Shown: piece by piece, positions 28,001 to 36,499 of the stretch
How positions within the stretch are numbered: the stretch's first letter is position 1
Layout of the letters: the number at the start of each line of letters is the position of its first letter
From: Sceloporus undulatus
Lineage: Eukaryota; Chordata; Lepidosauria; Squamata; Phrynosomatidae
Direction: 5' to 3'
DNA: 64,000 nt
Assembly (NCBI RefSeq): GCF_019175285.1
Contig: NC_056526.1
Location: 7,814,016 to 7,878,015 of the forward strand
Made by a program: the position numbers and the translations under genes
Notes under the pieces: generated by a model
Seen by the model: the letters and a program-made list of their open reading frames with translations, nothing else
What the model was told of the DNA's origin: nothing
Databases searched by the model: none

Positions 28001-31000
28001 TGCCCCGGCCCAAGACCTAATCCTGGGGCAGGCACATGCAGGGAAAGGCAATTCCCTCAAGTATCAAGATCCCAAAGCATTTAGGTTTTTGAATGCTGTC
28101 AGAAGCACCGTGAATTCAGACTGGATAGGTATTGGCATCAGGTACAATTCTTATAAGTCTGGCATGATATGCTGTCTATAGCATTCCAGTCAGCAGTCAA
28201 GCAGCTGGTTTTTGCACTAGCTGCAGCTTCTGATTCTCTTCAGGGGCAGCCCCACATAGATTGCATTACAGTAGTCTAATCAGGAGGTTTCCAGAACATG
28301 GACCACTGTGGCTAGGTTACTCTGTTCAGGAAAGGCCACAGATGCTGCATTAGTCAGAGCTGGCACCAAGCACGCCAACCCACAGACTTAGATGTTTCTA
28401 AGTGTCTTTTCTGACAAAGATCAGAGAACAAAACAGATGATGCAAAAGTGTTAGATCAGTAGCTTCAGGTCACATTCATCAAGCATGGGAGGTTCAGAAC
28501 ACATTTTAGAAATAAAGATGACTAATTTGATGAGACAACAAAGGAGTTTTAAAAAACAACAACCTCAGAGCCTTCGTTTATTGACTGTTTGGGGCTGACA
28601 GAGCTAATTCCCCTCATTGTGAAAGGAGATTATGAAAAAGGAGGATTGCCACTGTTTTCCTTTCTATCACTCTTGCATCTTTTATTTGTGTTCCATCACC
28701 ACCCTTCCTTTAATGCTGCCTGTCATTAGTATTTCTAATAATTAAAAACAGTGTTTAGGAAATTGCTATAGAATACTTTATGTTCAACGTTAATTGTGAA
28801 AGGAATTCATTTATGATAAGACCCAAGAGTGGTAGAGGGCAACACAGAAGCTGCTGCTCAAAGAAAGTGGCTGTGTATGGTGATTAAAGCTTTTCAAAAA
28901 CTCCACTTCCCTAACTTCAGACTTTCAGGAATTTTCTTTTTACAAATTACAAATTGTTGCTGTACAGATTCAAGAATGTGTCTTAAAATACTTGTCATAA
29001 ACTTATACTACAATTTTTAATTCACTTTGAATGGTTTGGGCTATGGTAACTTTCAGAACAGCTTCACCGAAGTATGGATTCACCATTATGAACAGACTGA
29101 GCATGGAAAATCGGACAGAACCCATAACTAAGGATCTGGACTTCCAACTACAGGACCCTTTCCTTCTTTACAGAAATGCCAGATGTGAGTGAAACTTCTG
29201 AATGAGCTAGATTCAGTTTTGAGATGTGTTGTGCTTCTTTTACACTGTCTCTGAAAATCGCAGTCAGTAAAGCAATCTATTCTGAGTCTGTGCCTGGGAT
29301 AAAAATGGAGACAATTTCCTCCAGCTTTGGGGGGCATTCAGAGATTAGCCAAGGAACACAAACGCTGCTAAGGCTATACGTTAGCATTCTGGTATACTCT
29401 AAACTGTCAGAAAGAGTCTTTTAAAGGTATTTAAATATAAGTGCATCATTAAAAAAATCTTGTTATACCAGTTTTCCAGGTTCTCTACATGACTCAAGAA
29501 ACAATTCAAGGAAAGGAATTTGATTCATATAAGTCGGTCCAATCCTTCAGTACTCCCTTTAAGTTATGTGATTATTTATGTTAATATTAATTAATTAATT
29601 AATTANNNNNNNNNNNNNNNNNNNNNNNNNTTTGTGTCGTGTCTTTTAGATTGTAAGCCTGAGGGCAGGGAACCGTCTATTATCCCCTCTGTTGTAAACC
29701 GCTCGGATTCCCAGTGATTGGGCGGTATATAAATAAAACTTCTTCTTCTTCTAAATCACATTAATTAATTAATTAACATAAATAATCACATAACTTAAAG
29801 GGAGATACTGAAAGGATTGGACCGACTTATATGAATCAAATTCCTTTCCTTGAATTGTTTCTTGAGTCATGTCAGAGAACCTGGAAAACTGGTATAACAA
29901 GATTTTTTAAATGATGCACTTATATTTAAATACCTTTAAAAGACTCTTTCTCACAGTTTGGAGTATACCAGAATGCTAACGTATAGCCTTAGCAGCGTTT
30001 GTGTCCCTTGGCTAATCTCTGAATGCCCCCCAAAGCTGGAGGAAATTGTCTCCATTTTTATCCCAGGCACAGGACTCAGAATAGATTGCTTTACTGACTG
30101 AGATTTTCAGAGACAGTGTAAAAGAAGCACAACACAATCTCAAAACTGAATCTAGCTCATTCAGAAGTTTCACTCACATCTGGCATTTCTGTAAAGAAGG
30201 AAAGGGTCCTGTAGTTGGAAGTCCAGATCCTTAGTTATGGGTTCTGTCCGATTTTCCATGCTCAGTCTGTTCATAATGGTGAATCCATACTTCGGTGAAG
30301 CTGTTCTGAAAGTTATCATAGCCCAAACCATTCAAAGTGAATTAAAAATGGTAGTATAAGTTTATGACAAGTATTTTAAGACACATTCTTGAATCTGTAC
30401 AGCGACAATTTTGTAATTTTGTAAAAGAAATAATTCCTGAAAGTCTGAAGTTGAGGAAGTGGTGTTTTTGAAAAGCTTTAATCACAATACACAGCCACTT
30501 TCTTTGAGCAGCAGCTTCTGTGTTGCCCTCTACCACTCTTGGGTCTTATCAGAAATGAATTCCTTTCACAATTAACGTTGAACATAAAGTATTCTATAGC
30601 AATTTCCTAAACACTGTTTTTAATTATTAGAAATACTAATGACAGGCAGCATTAAAGGAAGGGTGGTGATGGAACACAAAATAAAAGATGCAAGTGATAG
30701 AAAGCAAACACAGTGGCAATCCTCCTTTTTCATAATCTCCTTTCACAATGAGGGGAATTAGCTCTGTCAGCCCCAAACAGTCATAAACGAAGGCTCTGAG
30801 GTTGTTGTTTTTTAAACTCCTTTGTTGTCTCATCAAATTAGTCATCTTTTATTTCTAAAATGTGTTCTGAACCTCCCATGCTTGATGAAGATGTGACCTG
30901 AAGCTACTGATCTAACACTTTTGCATCATCTGTTTTGTTCCTCTGATCTTTGTCAGAAAAGACACTTAGAAACATCTAAGTCTGTGGCTTGGCGTGCTTG

Positions 31001-34000
31001 GTGCCAGCTCTGACTAATGCAGCATCTGTGGCCTTTCCTGAACAGAGATAACCTAGCCACAGTAGTCCATGTTCTGGAAACCTCCTGATTAGACTACTGT
31101 AATGCAATCTATGTGGGGCTGCCCCTGAAGAAGAATCAGAAGCTGCAGCTAGTGCAAAACCAGCTGCTTGACTGCTGACTGGAATGCTATATAGACAGCA
31201 TATCATGCCAGACTTATAAGAATTGTACATGATGCCAATACCTATCCAGTCTGAATTCACGGTGCTTCTGACAGCATTCAAAACCCTAAATGCTTTGGGA
31301 TCTTGATACTTGAGGGATTGCCTTTCCCTGCATGTGCCTGCCCCAGGATTAGGTCTTGGGCAGGGGCAGATAGTGTCTCTGCATCCCACCAGCAAGGTCA
31401 ATACACTTTGTTGGGCCATGAGACAGGGCCTTCTCTGCCATGGCACTCCCACTATGGAATGCCCTCCCCTTTGAGGTTCAAATGACGCCAACACCCACTT
31501 CATTTAGGCACCAAGTTAAAACTCAGCAGCTCTTCATCAAGGCTGTTGGGCCTGATTAATTCATCCCAAATACTTTTAAAATCTGTTTTTAGGTCATTAT
31601 GTTATTAATACGTTGCTTATCTTACTTACATTATTTTATTGTTTTAAACAATTTACCATATATACGCGACTATAAGTCAACCTCATCTATAAGTTGAGGG
31701 CAGGTTTTGAGACTAAAATTATGGATTTTGATATGACCAATGGGTAAGTTGACAGTAAAACGTAGAGGCATGTAACGAAGGATGTAAAGGATGAAGCAAA
31801 AGAAAACAATGCCAAAGAACATACAAAATTCCAGCAGAACTATTTGTGCTCATACTAAAGGCTGGATGAGAGAGTAGATTAAACTCTTGCCTTTCACCAT
31901 ATGTATGTGTGTGTGTGTGTGTGTGTATGCGTTAAAATACAGTACTTAAATTGACTTGTGGATAGGTCAACTCAGGTTTCTGGGGTCAAATTTTTAACCT
32001 AAATTTCTAGACTTATACATGAGTATATACAGTAACTTGTTTTAATGCTATCTGTAAGCTGCTGTGAGATCTTTAATACTGAGTGGGATATAAATATTTT
32101 AACAACAACAACAAGTTTTAAAGTCTCACCTTGCGTAAACAAACAGTGTTCCTTCCACATCAGTCTTCTCCTACAACCAGATTAAAAATGCATAAACAGT
32201 ACAATATTTTAGCAAGAAAATACATGTCATTTAATGGAACTAACAGACAGATAACTAAACTGGATGCAGCTTCAAACATTTCAGCCGATAAAACATGTTG
32301 TTAAAGTTAAAGCTGGTCACTACATTTCCGGTGTGTACACATCTTTCATATCACTGTACACAATTTTGGAACATACTTATCTCTCCCATGGTATGTGCAC
32401 TGTGGAGTTGCAAAAGGTTACTATTTTGAGCTACGACTCCTTCCTCCCACCACTAGCATGGCCCAAATGGTAACTTTTTCAAGCTTTGGCACTGCACTGA
32501 AATACCTGAGGTGTGACAGGCAGCTTCATAAAGAAGGACGGCCAGTTGTTGCCTGATCCTTGATCTCACAGCCATGCCACCGCACCCATATTTTGGCAAG
32601 ACAAAGTGTTAGATTTCTGAATAATGATACTATTTACAGGTGTCATACACTTCACACAAAATTTCTACTGTGTCAAAGCAACAGCAATCACTAAACAAAA
32701 CAAAAAAACCTGGTATTTTTTTTTGTAATAATCACTAGCATCCTTATTTTTAGCCTTTGGGGAATACAGGAGGATGCCCTACTTATGAAGGGAGTCCAGC
32801 CAGACTGACTGACCCAGATTGGGATTATCTGAGGGAACAGAGCAGCTGTGGGTCCAGCCTGCCACAGAGATACACAAACACGGCTTCTGCTAGAGCAAAT
32901 TCTCCACCCTCGCCAGCAGCATTTCCAATAAACAGACACCAATGTACCATTCAAACAACATCCAGCCACCAAATGGCTCACAGAACTGGAAGAGACGCAT
33001 AGGAGTCATCTACTTCAACTCCTATGCAGAGTACAAATCCATAGATAAATATCGCTTAGAGATGGCAAACCTAACTCTTTCTTTAAAAAGCTCCAGAAAA
33101 GGAGGGTCAACTGCCTTGCCAGAGAATCTCTTACAGCTCTTATGGTCAGAAAGCACTTAGACATAACTTTTGTTAGCTTGGTGCAGACAGTGGACTTGTG
33201 AAATAAAACTGATTCTGCAATCTGCAATTTTACATCATGGAATCATCTTCCAACTCTGTGATTCATGATGTAAAATTGTAGATTGCTTTCAGTTTAACTC
33301 AAGTTGAGTTGAAAATTACATTAATTGTAGTTACTCCTTAGCCTTAATTTATATACAGACAAGGAATTGTTGTTATGTGCTGTCAAGTTGGCTCTGATTT
33401 CTGGTGAACCTATACAGGCCCTTATTATCTGCTGGGATTTGGTTTCAGGACCCCTCATGGATACAAAAATCCATGGATGCCCAAGTCCCATTAAATACAA
33501 TGGTGTAGTAAAACGGCAAAATCAAGGTTTGCTTTTTGGAATTTATATCTTTTTGGAATATTTCCAGCCATGGATGTTTGAATCCGAGGATAAAAAGTCC
33601 CTGGATATGGGGGGCTGACTGTAAATGGGAGTCCTCCAAAAGCTCCAGTCCTCCAAAGCCCTGCTCAGGTCTTGCAAATGCAGGGCTGTGCCTTCATTAT
33701 CAGAGTCCCTCCAAATGGAATGTGCTTCCACTTTTTTTTTCTGACTGCCTTCCACTTTCTCTAGCATTACTGCATTTTCCATCTCATATCTCCTTATTAC
33801 ACAGCTGGCCCTTTGCATTTGCAGCTTGGGCTTTTGTGCTTTTGATTATTTGCAGTTTTGATGAATATGTTCTCTCCAGGGACCTCTAAGTCCTTCAGCT
33901 CAACTGACCCTAGAACTGTGCTGGAGAACCTTGAGGCTCCTTGTCTGAATGTCCTCCAGCATGATTCTGTGATCAACCTCTGGCAAATCTTAACCACAGA

Positions 34001-34334
34001 ATTGCACTGGAGGACCTGGAGATTCCTAGAGAGGAGGAGGTCTCTTGGCTTAAAAAATAGTGGGGCCTTTTCTTTGTGGTTTTTCCACATTCACAGGAGT
34101 CCTTCACCCCTAAGGCCAGGAAAAGTGGAGGGGGCACTCTATACGGACGGTATAATACATAACTACAGTATAATTAACATTTATTTATTTATTTGGTTTC
34201 TATGCAGCTCACATATAATTTATATATATATAAAACACACACACACATATATATGTATAACTTACATATAGATATATATAATACAGTATACAGTGTATAT
34301 ATATATATATCAGCGTGATTATATTACTATACAG

Positions 34335-34367
<33 letters not shown>

Positions 34368-34898
34368 CATATATGATTATATTGCACTATTTATATGGTG
34401 TAATATAATCTTACTGGTATTTAATTTTTTTTAAAGAAATCCCTTTTTGTACATTAATATTTTAACTGGCTCTTTTCTGGCAATTATTGTAAGCCGCCTG
34501 GCTGCCTGCCACTCTGGGAGAAAGGCGGCCTATAGCTCCAGTAAATAATGAAATAGAGGCGCAGGAGAAGAAGAAGAAGAAGGCCCTTGTGACGTCAGCG
34601 TCGCCTCTATTGCAGAGTTTACGGTAAGGAGCGTGACGTGGCAGATTTAAAGAGACAGCGCCCCATTTCGGCGCTCCAACCGCCATAATAACACCAAGGC
34701 ACGCACCCATTCGTTGGCGCGGTGCCCGAAGGTGTAGAGCGCCACCTGGCTGGCCACGTCCACGATGCCGCTGATGTAGGGGTCCTGGCGCTGCAGGGCC
34801 GCCAGGCTGATGTCCAGCCCCTTCCCCAGCGGAGCGGCCCCCGCAACCGCCGCCGGAGCAGCTCCAGCCGCAGCAGCAGCAGCCGCAGCCGCCGCCAT
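7063..34898 (-). CDS. DCP1B: DCP1B, mRNA-decapping enzyme 1B (nine coding exons)
   Basis: DCP1B is a cofactor of the DCP2 decapping enzyme in cytoplasmic P-bodies, in 5'-to-3' mRNA decay. Exons from start to stop: 34707-34898, 32130-32170, 30178-30305, 15221-15287, 13424-13559, 12743-12850, 10384-11241, 8231-8479 and 7063-7143. Joined, they give 619 aa (human about 617) with matching phases at every junction. Residues about 28-145 are the EVH1 domain (VASQVALYTFGHRANEW, FTIMNRLSMEN, IYGIWFYDKEECQRIAELM). SLTTLFG near 235-241 is the conserved short motif of DCP1 proteins, and VISPQELLKKLQIVQQEQQ is highly conserved. The C-terminal trimerisation helix is LLHLIQ-NDDNFLNIIYDAYL. The resemblance to human DCP1B clearly exceeds that to DCP1A. 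Intron 3 is interrupted by the assembly gap and by an inverted extra copy of exons 1-3; without those it would be about 3.7 kb. Confidence 0.95.
7362..7412. repeat. Perfect 17-bp inverted repeat in DCP1B intron 8
   Basis: The arms tttggtcaatgcagagg (7362-7378) and its exact reverse complement (7396-7412) flank a 17-base loop. No longer stem is formed, so it is short for a microRNA precursor. Confidence 0.8.
8231..8479 (-). CDS. DCP1B: DCP1B exon 8
   Basis: 83 codons starting VISPQRIPATIAPSLLMSPM and ending LTKLQLQETLLHLIQ, where the C-terminal helix begins. Flanked by an AG acceptor at 8480 and a GTAAAT donor. Confidence 0.95.
9048..9150 (-). mobile_element. CR1 3' end fragment
   Basis: The phrase 'aatcatagagctggaagaga' and 'gggccatccagtccaa' is the reverse complement of the CR1 3' terminus. 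Very short and 5'-truncated, in DCP1B intron 7. Confidence 0.75.
9590..9730 (+). mobile_element. L2-type 3' tail with ATC microsatellite
   Basis: Ends in 'ttgttgtaacccgcccggattc...gggcaggctataaa' followed by about eleven ATC units grading into ATT. This is the 3' signature of the local L2-type elements with a microsatellite grown from the tail. Confidence 0.65.
10090..10290. repeat. Unclassified dispersed repeat, copy 1
   Basis: Similar over roughly 200 bp to 47590-47775 in the same orientation. Shared blocks include 'tctgtgtttctc', 'cttctttgtcaga' or a close form, and 'gttaactgag' followed by 'atgcctgta'. No terminal repeats or coding capacity seen. Confidence 0.5.
10384..11241 (-). CDS. 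DCP1B: DCP1B exon 7 (large exon)
   Basis: 286 codons, in phase at both ends. Contains HLSLTTLFGKQ, the RQGVVRSLSYEEPGRHSP block, EKQLCPAIQKLMV and the VISPQELLKKLQIVQQEQQL block. This exon is the disordered scaffold region of the protein and, with the last two exons, fixes the identity as DCP1B. Confidence 0.97.
11330..12095. mobile_element. DNA transposon with terminal inverted repeats, TATAAGTC family
   Basis: Left end 'ttaccatatcttcttgactataagtc' pairs with the reverse complement of the right end ('cttatccatgagtaaatatagtaa'). No transposase is readable. Shorter relatives are at 31653-32035 and, inverted, at 27375-27735. Lies in DCP1B intron 6. Confidence 0.6.
12743..12850 (-). CDS. DCP1B: DCP1B exon 6
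   Basis: 36 codons, CKACSEPKQITSSSAIYNN through IKPIPVKPSETQHQ, with a TTACAG acceptor and GTGTGTGAG donor. Matches the region just after the EVH1 domain. Confidence 0.95.
13424..13559 (-). CDS. DCP1B: DCP1B exon 5
   Basis: 136 bp, completing a split Asn codon and encoding LTQQEQLKAQQGTGMGISPV and GDNKEVDILRMLTKAKDEYTK. Donor GTATGG, acceptor TTACAG. Confidence 0.96.
13845..14970 (+). pseudogene. Mariner (Tc1/mariner) transposase remnant
   Basis: Plus-strand translation in shifting frames gives recognisable mariner transposase blocks: an HHYDLETKQ-like catalytic block near 14510, a WPKKRFKAQ-like block near 14570, and a PPCSPDFAPSDYLLFPNLKK-like block near 14810-14870. Stops and frameshifts are many and the right end is lost after an AAEQYFSDQ-like block near 14930. 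The left end begins with a mariner-like 'gagggtgctgaaaag'. It cannot encode an active transposase. It lies in DCP1B intron 4. Confidence 0.75.
15221..15287 (-). CDS. DCP1B: DCP1B exon 4
   Basis: 67 bp completing the EVH1 domain: SIYGIWFYDKEECQRIAELMK. Begins two bases into a Leu codon whose first base is the end of exon 3, confirming the junction across the assembly gap region. GTAAGT donor. Confidence 0.95.
15290..15900. other. DCP1B intron 3 sequence, nothing recognised
   Basis: No exon, repeat family or structured RNA could be supported. Short open frames here are unrelated to any family I know. Confidence 0.35.
15905..16110 (+). mobile_element. L2-type LINE fragment, C-terminal RT piece
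   Basis: Contains the phrase for [22 protein letters not shown] and the last part of the RT C-terminus, then stops abruptly at 16110, where a second L2 copy begins at its FADD/YADD motif. Two unrelated L2 truncations are fused here. Confidence 0.75.
16111..17160 (+). mobile_element. L2-type LINE, 5'-truncated, long open RT fragment
   Basis: Starts exactly at the catalytic YADDTQ motif and stays open for over 280 codons: [83 protein letters not shown] stop at about 16960 is followed by a 3' UTR ending 'taagccgccctgatcttgg' and a TTTA-rich tail. The long open frame suggests a fairly young copy. It resembles the copy at 60278-61530. Confidence 0.88.
17200..17445 (-). mobile_element. 5S rRNA-derived SINE (minus strand)
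   Basis: The reverse complement reads as a diverged 5S rRNA head ('tgatcttggaagctcagcag', 'ttacttagatgggaaac', 'aatacctggtgtt') joined to a tail shared with the copy at 41165-41402. The body and tail show a SINE rather than a 5S gene. Confidence 0.8.
17450..18170. other. DCP1B intron 3 sequence, nothing recognised
   Basis: No exon or known repeat was identified. Ends in a short AT-rich 'aatataatatata' stretch just before the next repeat. Confidence 0.35.
18185..18623 (+). mobile_element. SINE/LINE-tail repeat with long ATT microsatellite
   Basis: Two diverged internal units ('gagggagagagtaggctggcccag') lead to a 3' part 'agattgtaagcctgagggcagg' and 'gtatataaataaaa', then about 20 ATT units and 'aatcacattaatt'. 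The same 3' part starts immediately after the N gap at 29631 and recurs at 50360-50655. Its duplicate at the gap is key to reading the palindrome. Confidence 0.75.
24462..24640 (+). pseudogene. Inverted, broken copy of DCP1B exon 1
   Basis: Same sequence as 34707-34898 in reverse orientation. It differs by a shorter alanine-codon tract, a one-base loss at 'CAGACCC' (CAGGACCC in the intact copy), a one-base gain at 'TACAACCTT', and a donor changed from GTGCGT to TTGCGT. The frame is lost, so it cannot serve as an exon. Either sequencing error in a duplicate contig or a decayed duplicate. Confidence 0.85.
27259..27297 (+). pseudogene. Inverted, broken copy of DCP1B exon 2
   Basis: 39 bp instead of 41: two single-base deletions relative to 32130-32170, one within the GAA-GGA codons, shift the frame. 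Acceptor and donor dinucleotides are still present. Confidence 0.85.
29057..29184 (+). pseudogene. Inverted copy of DCP1B exon 3
   Basis: 128 bp that reads the same as 30178-30305, with AG and GT flanks intact: TASPKYGFTIMNRLSMENRT. It is in the wrong orientation for the DCP1B transcript, so it would not be spliced in. Confidence 0.85.
29606..29630. other. Assembly gap (25 N)
   Basis: Exactly 25 Ns at the centre of the inverted repeat. The sequence to its right starts within a SINE/LINE tail already present at about 18438-18623. Confidence 1.
29631..29756 (+). mobile_element. SINE/LINE-tail repeat, second copy at the gap edge
   Basis: Matches 18438-18623 nearly base for base through 'gtatataaataaaa', followed by CTT units and 'aaatcacattaatt' where the other copy has ATT units and 'aatcacattaatt'. 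It probably is the same locus read in two contigs. Confidence 0.8.
30178..30305 (-). CDS. DCP1B: DCP1B exon 3
   Basis: 128 bp encoding TASPKYGFTIMNRLSMENRT and the DLDFQLQDPFLLYRNAR segment of EVH1. TTTCAG acceptor, GTGAGT donor. Ends one base into a Leu codon completed by exon 4. Confidence 0.95.
31020..31653 (+). mobile_element. L2-type LINE fragment in DCP1B intron 2
   Basis: Diverged C-terminal RT region: TRLDYCNAI-like ('gactactgtaatgcaatctat'), a KLQLVQN-like block, AFKTLNAL, then a PLWNALPFEVQMTPTP-like end. Antisense to DCP1B. Its 3' UTR is split by the TATAAGTC-family element at 31653-32035 and resumes to about 32115 with a CAA-rich tail. Confidence 0.75.
31653..32035. mobile_element. 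Short TIR DNA transposon, TATAAGTC family
   Basis: Left end 'ttaccatatatacgcgac' and right end 'gagtatatacagtaa' are inverted repeats, each next to a TATAAGTC-like block. Inserted in the L2 3' UTR. Includes a GT microsatellite. No coding capacity. Confidence 0.7.
32130..32170 (-). CDS. DCP1B: DCP1B exon 2
   Basis: 41 bp: EKTDVEGTLFVYA plus two bases of an Arg codon. TTGTAG acceptor and GTGAGA donor. Small, but the peptide is nearly invariant in DCP1 proteins. Confidence 0.95.
33410..34145. mobile_element. Two Tigger-like (TcMar) non-autonomous elements
   Basis: The first (33410-33625) has ends 'caggcccttattatctgctgg' and 'ggggggctgactgta'; the second (about 33797-34145) begins 'cagctggccctttgcatttg' and ends 'agtggagggggcactcta'. 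Both look like 'CAGT/CCC' TcMar-Tigger ends with internal deletion. They lie in DCP1B intron 1. Confidence 0.55.
34225..34385. repeat. TA/CA microsatellites
   Basis: Alternating TA runs with CA patches. The mirrored stretch in the left arm (24980-25150) differs in length, as expected for slippage or sequencing error. Confidence 0.9.
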
Positions 34899-35060
34899 CT
34901 TGCCTCCTTGAGGTAAAAAGAAGGCTCCAGGCAGGCGTGGCTAATCCACGGCCGAGAAGGAGAGCGGCGCTCCGAGGAAACTGAAGCCAGGTCCCCGACA
35001 GGCCCTGCTAATCGAAGACCGAGGCCGGGATTGTTGCCCTTGGCAACCGAACGCAAAGGC
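34600..35060 (-). promoter_or_regulatory. DCP1B CpG island and promoter region
   Basis: GC- and CpG-rich block around exon 1 in AT-rich surroundings. A YY1 motif (AAGATGGCGGC) overlaps the start codon, a pattern common for housekeeping genes. No TATA box is evident. The exact transcription start cannot be placed. Confidence 0.6.
34707..34898 (-). CDS. DCP1B: DCP1B exon 1 (coding part)
   Basis: 64 codons. The start ATG at 34898 sits in AAGATGGCGGC, which is also a YY1 consensus. Ten alanines follow Met, then a further Ala/Gly-rich stretch and GKGLDISLAALQRQDPYISG and VASQVALYTFGHRANEW. Donor GTGCGT. The N-terminal alanine tract is longer than I recall for the human protein. Confidence 0.94.
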
Positions 35061-35449
35061 TGCCTAGATAGACGACAATAAAGACAGCAAAGGATAGAAA
35101 TAATGCAATAATACAATAATACAAGTAAAATCCCAGAGCACTTGGAACTGTTTTGTGAGTCTGCCTTTGTGTTTTAATAATTTTATATTGTTATAAAATA
35201 ATAAAAATAAAAGTCTAAAGCATTTGGAACTGAACTGTAATACTGTTTTTTTATATTTTAGTACTTTTACGTTTTATATTTGTTTTAATATTAAGGCTAA
35301 AATTAATATTGTTTTAATATTAATAATACAATTTTAATAATTTTATATTTGATTACATGCATCAGTTGCTTTTATAGTATTGTATTTCACCTGCATCATT
35401 TCTCCATAATACAGTTGTATGTTTTATTATTCCTTAGACTGTATGCCTT

Positions 35450-35725
35450 TGGCAGGATTTAAGGATCTGGATCGATTGCGTCTGTAAATCTCCAGAGATG
35501 CCAGATGCCAGAGAGGCAGGTGGAACATCAGTAATACATTCTTCCATAGCCCAAAAAACCCACAGAAAACGAGGGACGCCGGCCACAAAAGCCTTTGGCT
35601 TCACACAGGTGTCAGACTGCTTTGTCTCTGTGGTCTGGACACAACCCGAGTTGCATGTTGGGACTGGTCCAGATCCTGTTGTTGTTGTGTGCCTTCCAGG
35701 TTGCTTCTGCCTTACGGCGACCCTG
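35450..35725. repeat. Squamate palindromic repeat and SINE 3' end
   Basis: Contains 'gcccaaaaaacccacagaaaa', 'gacgccggccac' and 'aaagcctttggcttcaca', shared with a fuller palindrome at 55670-55915, then 'gttgttgttgtgtgccttcc', the reverse complement of a SINE 3' end. Confidence 0.55.
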
Positions 35726-36009
35726 AGGCCATCGATAATCTTGGCTGCTTTACTAAGGCTGTCAAGACGGATCTCTTCTGACAAACCTTCCCCGACTGAC
35801 TCCGCTGTGTATAAAATTCCAAGGTTCCCATTGTTTTACTGTTATTTTATCATTGGATATTGTTTATTATTATTAATTGGGAAGTTTAAGTGTTGGGGAA
35901 TAATGGGTTTTATTTGGCATTTTATTGTATTCTGTATTGTATTTTATTTTGAAAGCTGCCTTGATCCAACCAGATAGGCTGGATATAAATAACATTTGTT
36001 GTTATTATT

Positions 36010-36300
36010 ATTATTGCTTTCTGGCAACTTTCTTCAGAGGCGTTCTCCACTGCCATCCTCTGAGGCTGAGAAAGTGAGATGTGCCTCCTCCAAGGTGGTT
36101 TTTCAGGCTGTGTTGGGCTGGGGCTATGAATATGGCCACATAGCCCAAAAAACCTACAGAAAACTATGGACGCCGGCTATGAAAACCTTCGACTTCATGT
36201 TGCCCAAGGCGGGTTTCTATGGCTGAGCTGGGATTCGAACCCTGGACTCCAGAGTTGTAACCCAACAGTCAGACCACTCCACAGACTGGCCATTGCCCTG
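36010..36300 (-). mobile_element. tRNA-derived SINE (minus strand)
   Basis: Reverse complement carries 'gtggtctgactgttggg', a B box GGTTCGAATCCC, and the MIR-like body. Interrupted by a short 'ggccacatagccc' repeat. Mirrored at 23040-23335. Confidence 0.7.
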
Positions 36301-36499
36301 ATTTAATTCTCAATCTCTCACAGTGATGTCAGTTGTAAAAATGGTGTCCATTGAAAACATTCTTTTAAAAATGGCTTCATCCCTACACTCTTCCTCACTC
36401 TAGGAATGAGGAAGCCATATATATATAATTATAATTATATATATATATAATTTGACACTTTAAAAAAAAAATTGACACCATTTCTCCCAATTCTAGGCC

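Larger units (their letters stand above)
18624..29605 (-). repeat. Left arm of 11-kb inverted repeat, probable assembly artefact
   Basis: Reverse complement of 29757-40718 along its length, with frequent 1-3 base indels and substitutions. It carries flipped copies of everything in the right arm. From left to right these are the BovB end (about 18690-19080), Tigger-like MITE (20338-20580), SINEs (21530-21690, 23040-23335), CpG island (22560-22830), DCP1B exon 1 (24462-24640), AT microsatellites (24980-25150), Tigger-like elements (25440-26010), exon 2 (27259-27297), a TATAAGTC-family element, L2 (27830-28330) and exon 3 (29057-29184). Exons 1 and 2 are frame-broken here but intact in the right arm. 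The arm ends at the N gap. Confidence 0.9.

Noticed and set aside
18624-29605. A second, functional DCP1B gene in opposite orientation
   Set aside because: Only exons 1-3 are present, exons 1 and 2 are frame-broken, and the copy ends at the gap.
33858-34271. 137-codon open frame on the plus strand
   Set aside because: Covers a Tigger-like element and a TA microsatellite; no domain seen.
35498-35977. 159-codon open frame on the plus strand
   Set aside because: Made of SINE and palindromic-repeat sequence; not kept in the left-arm copy.
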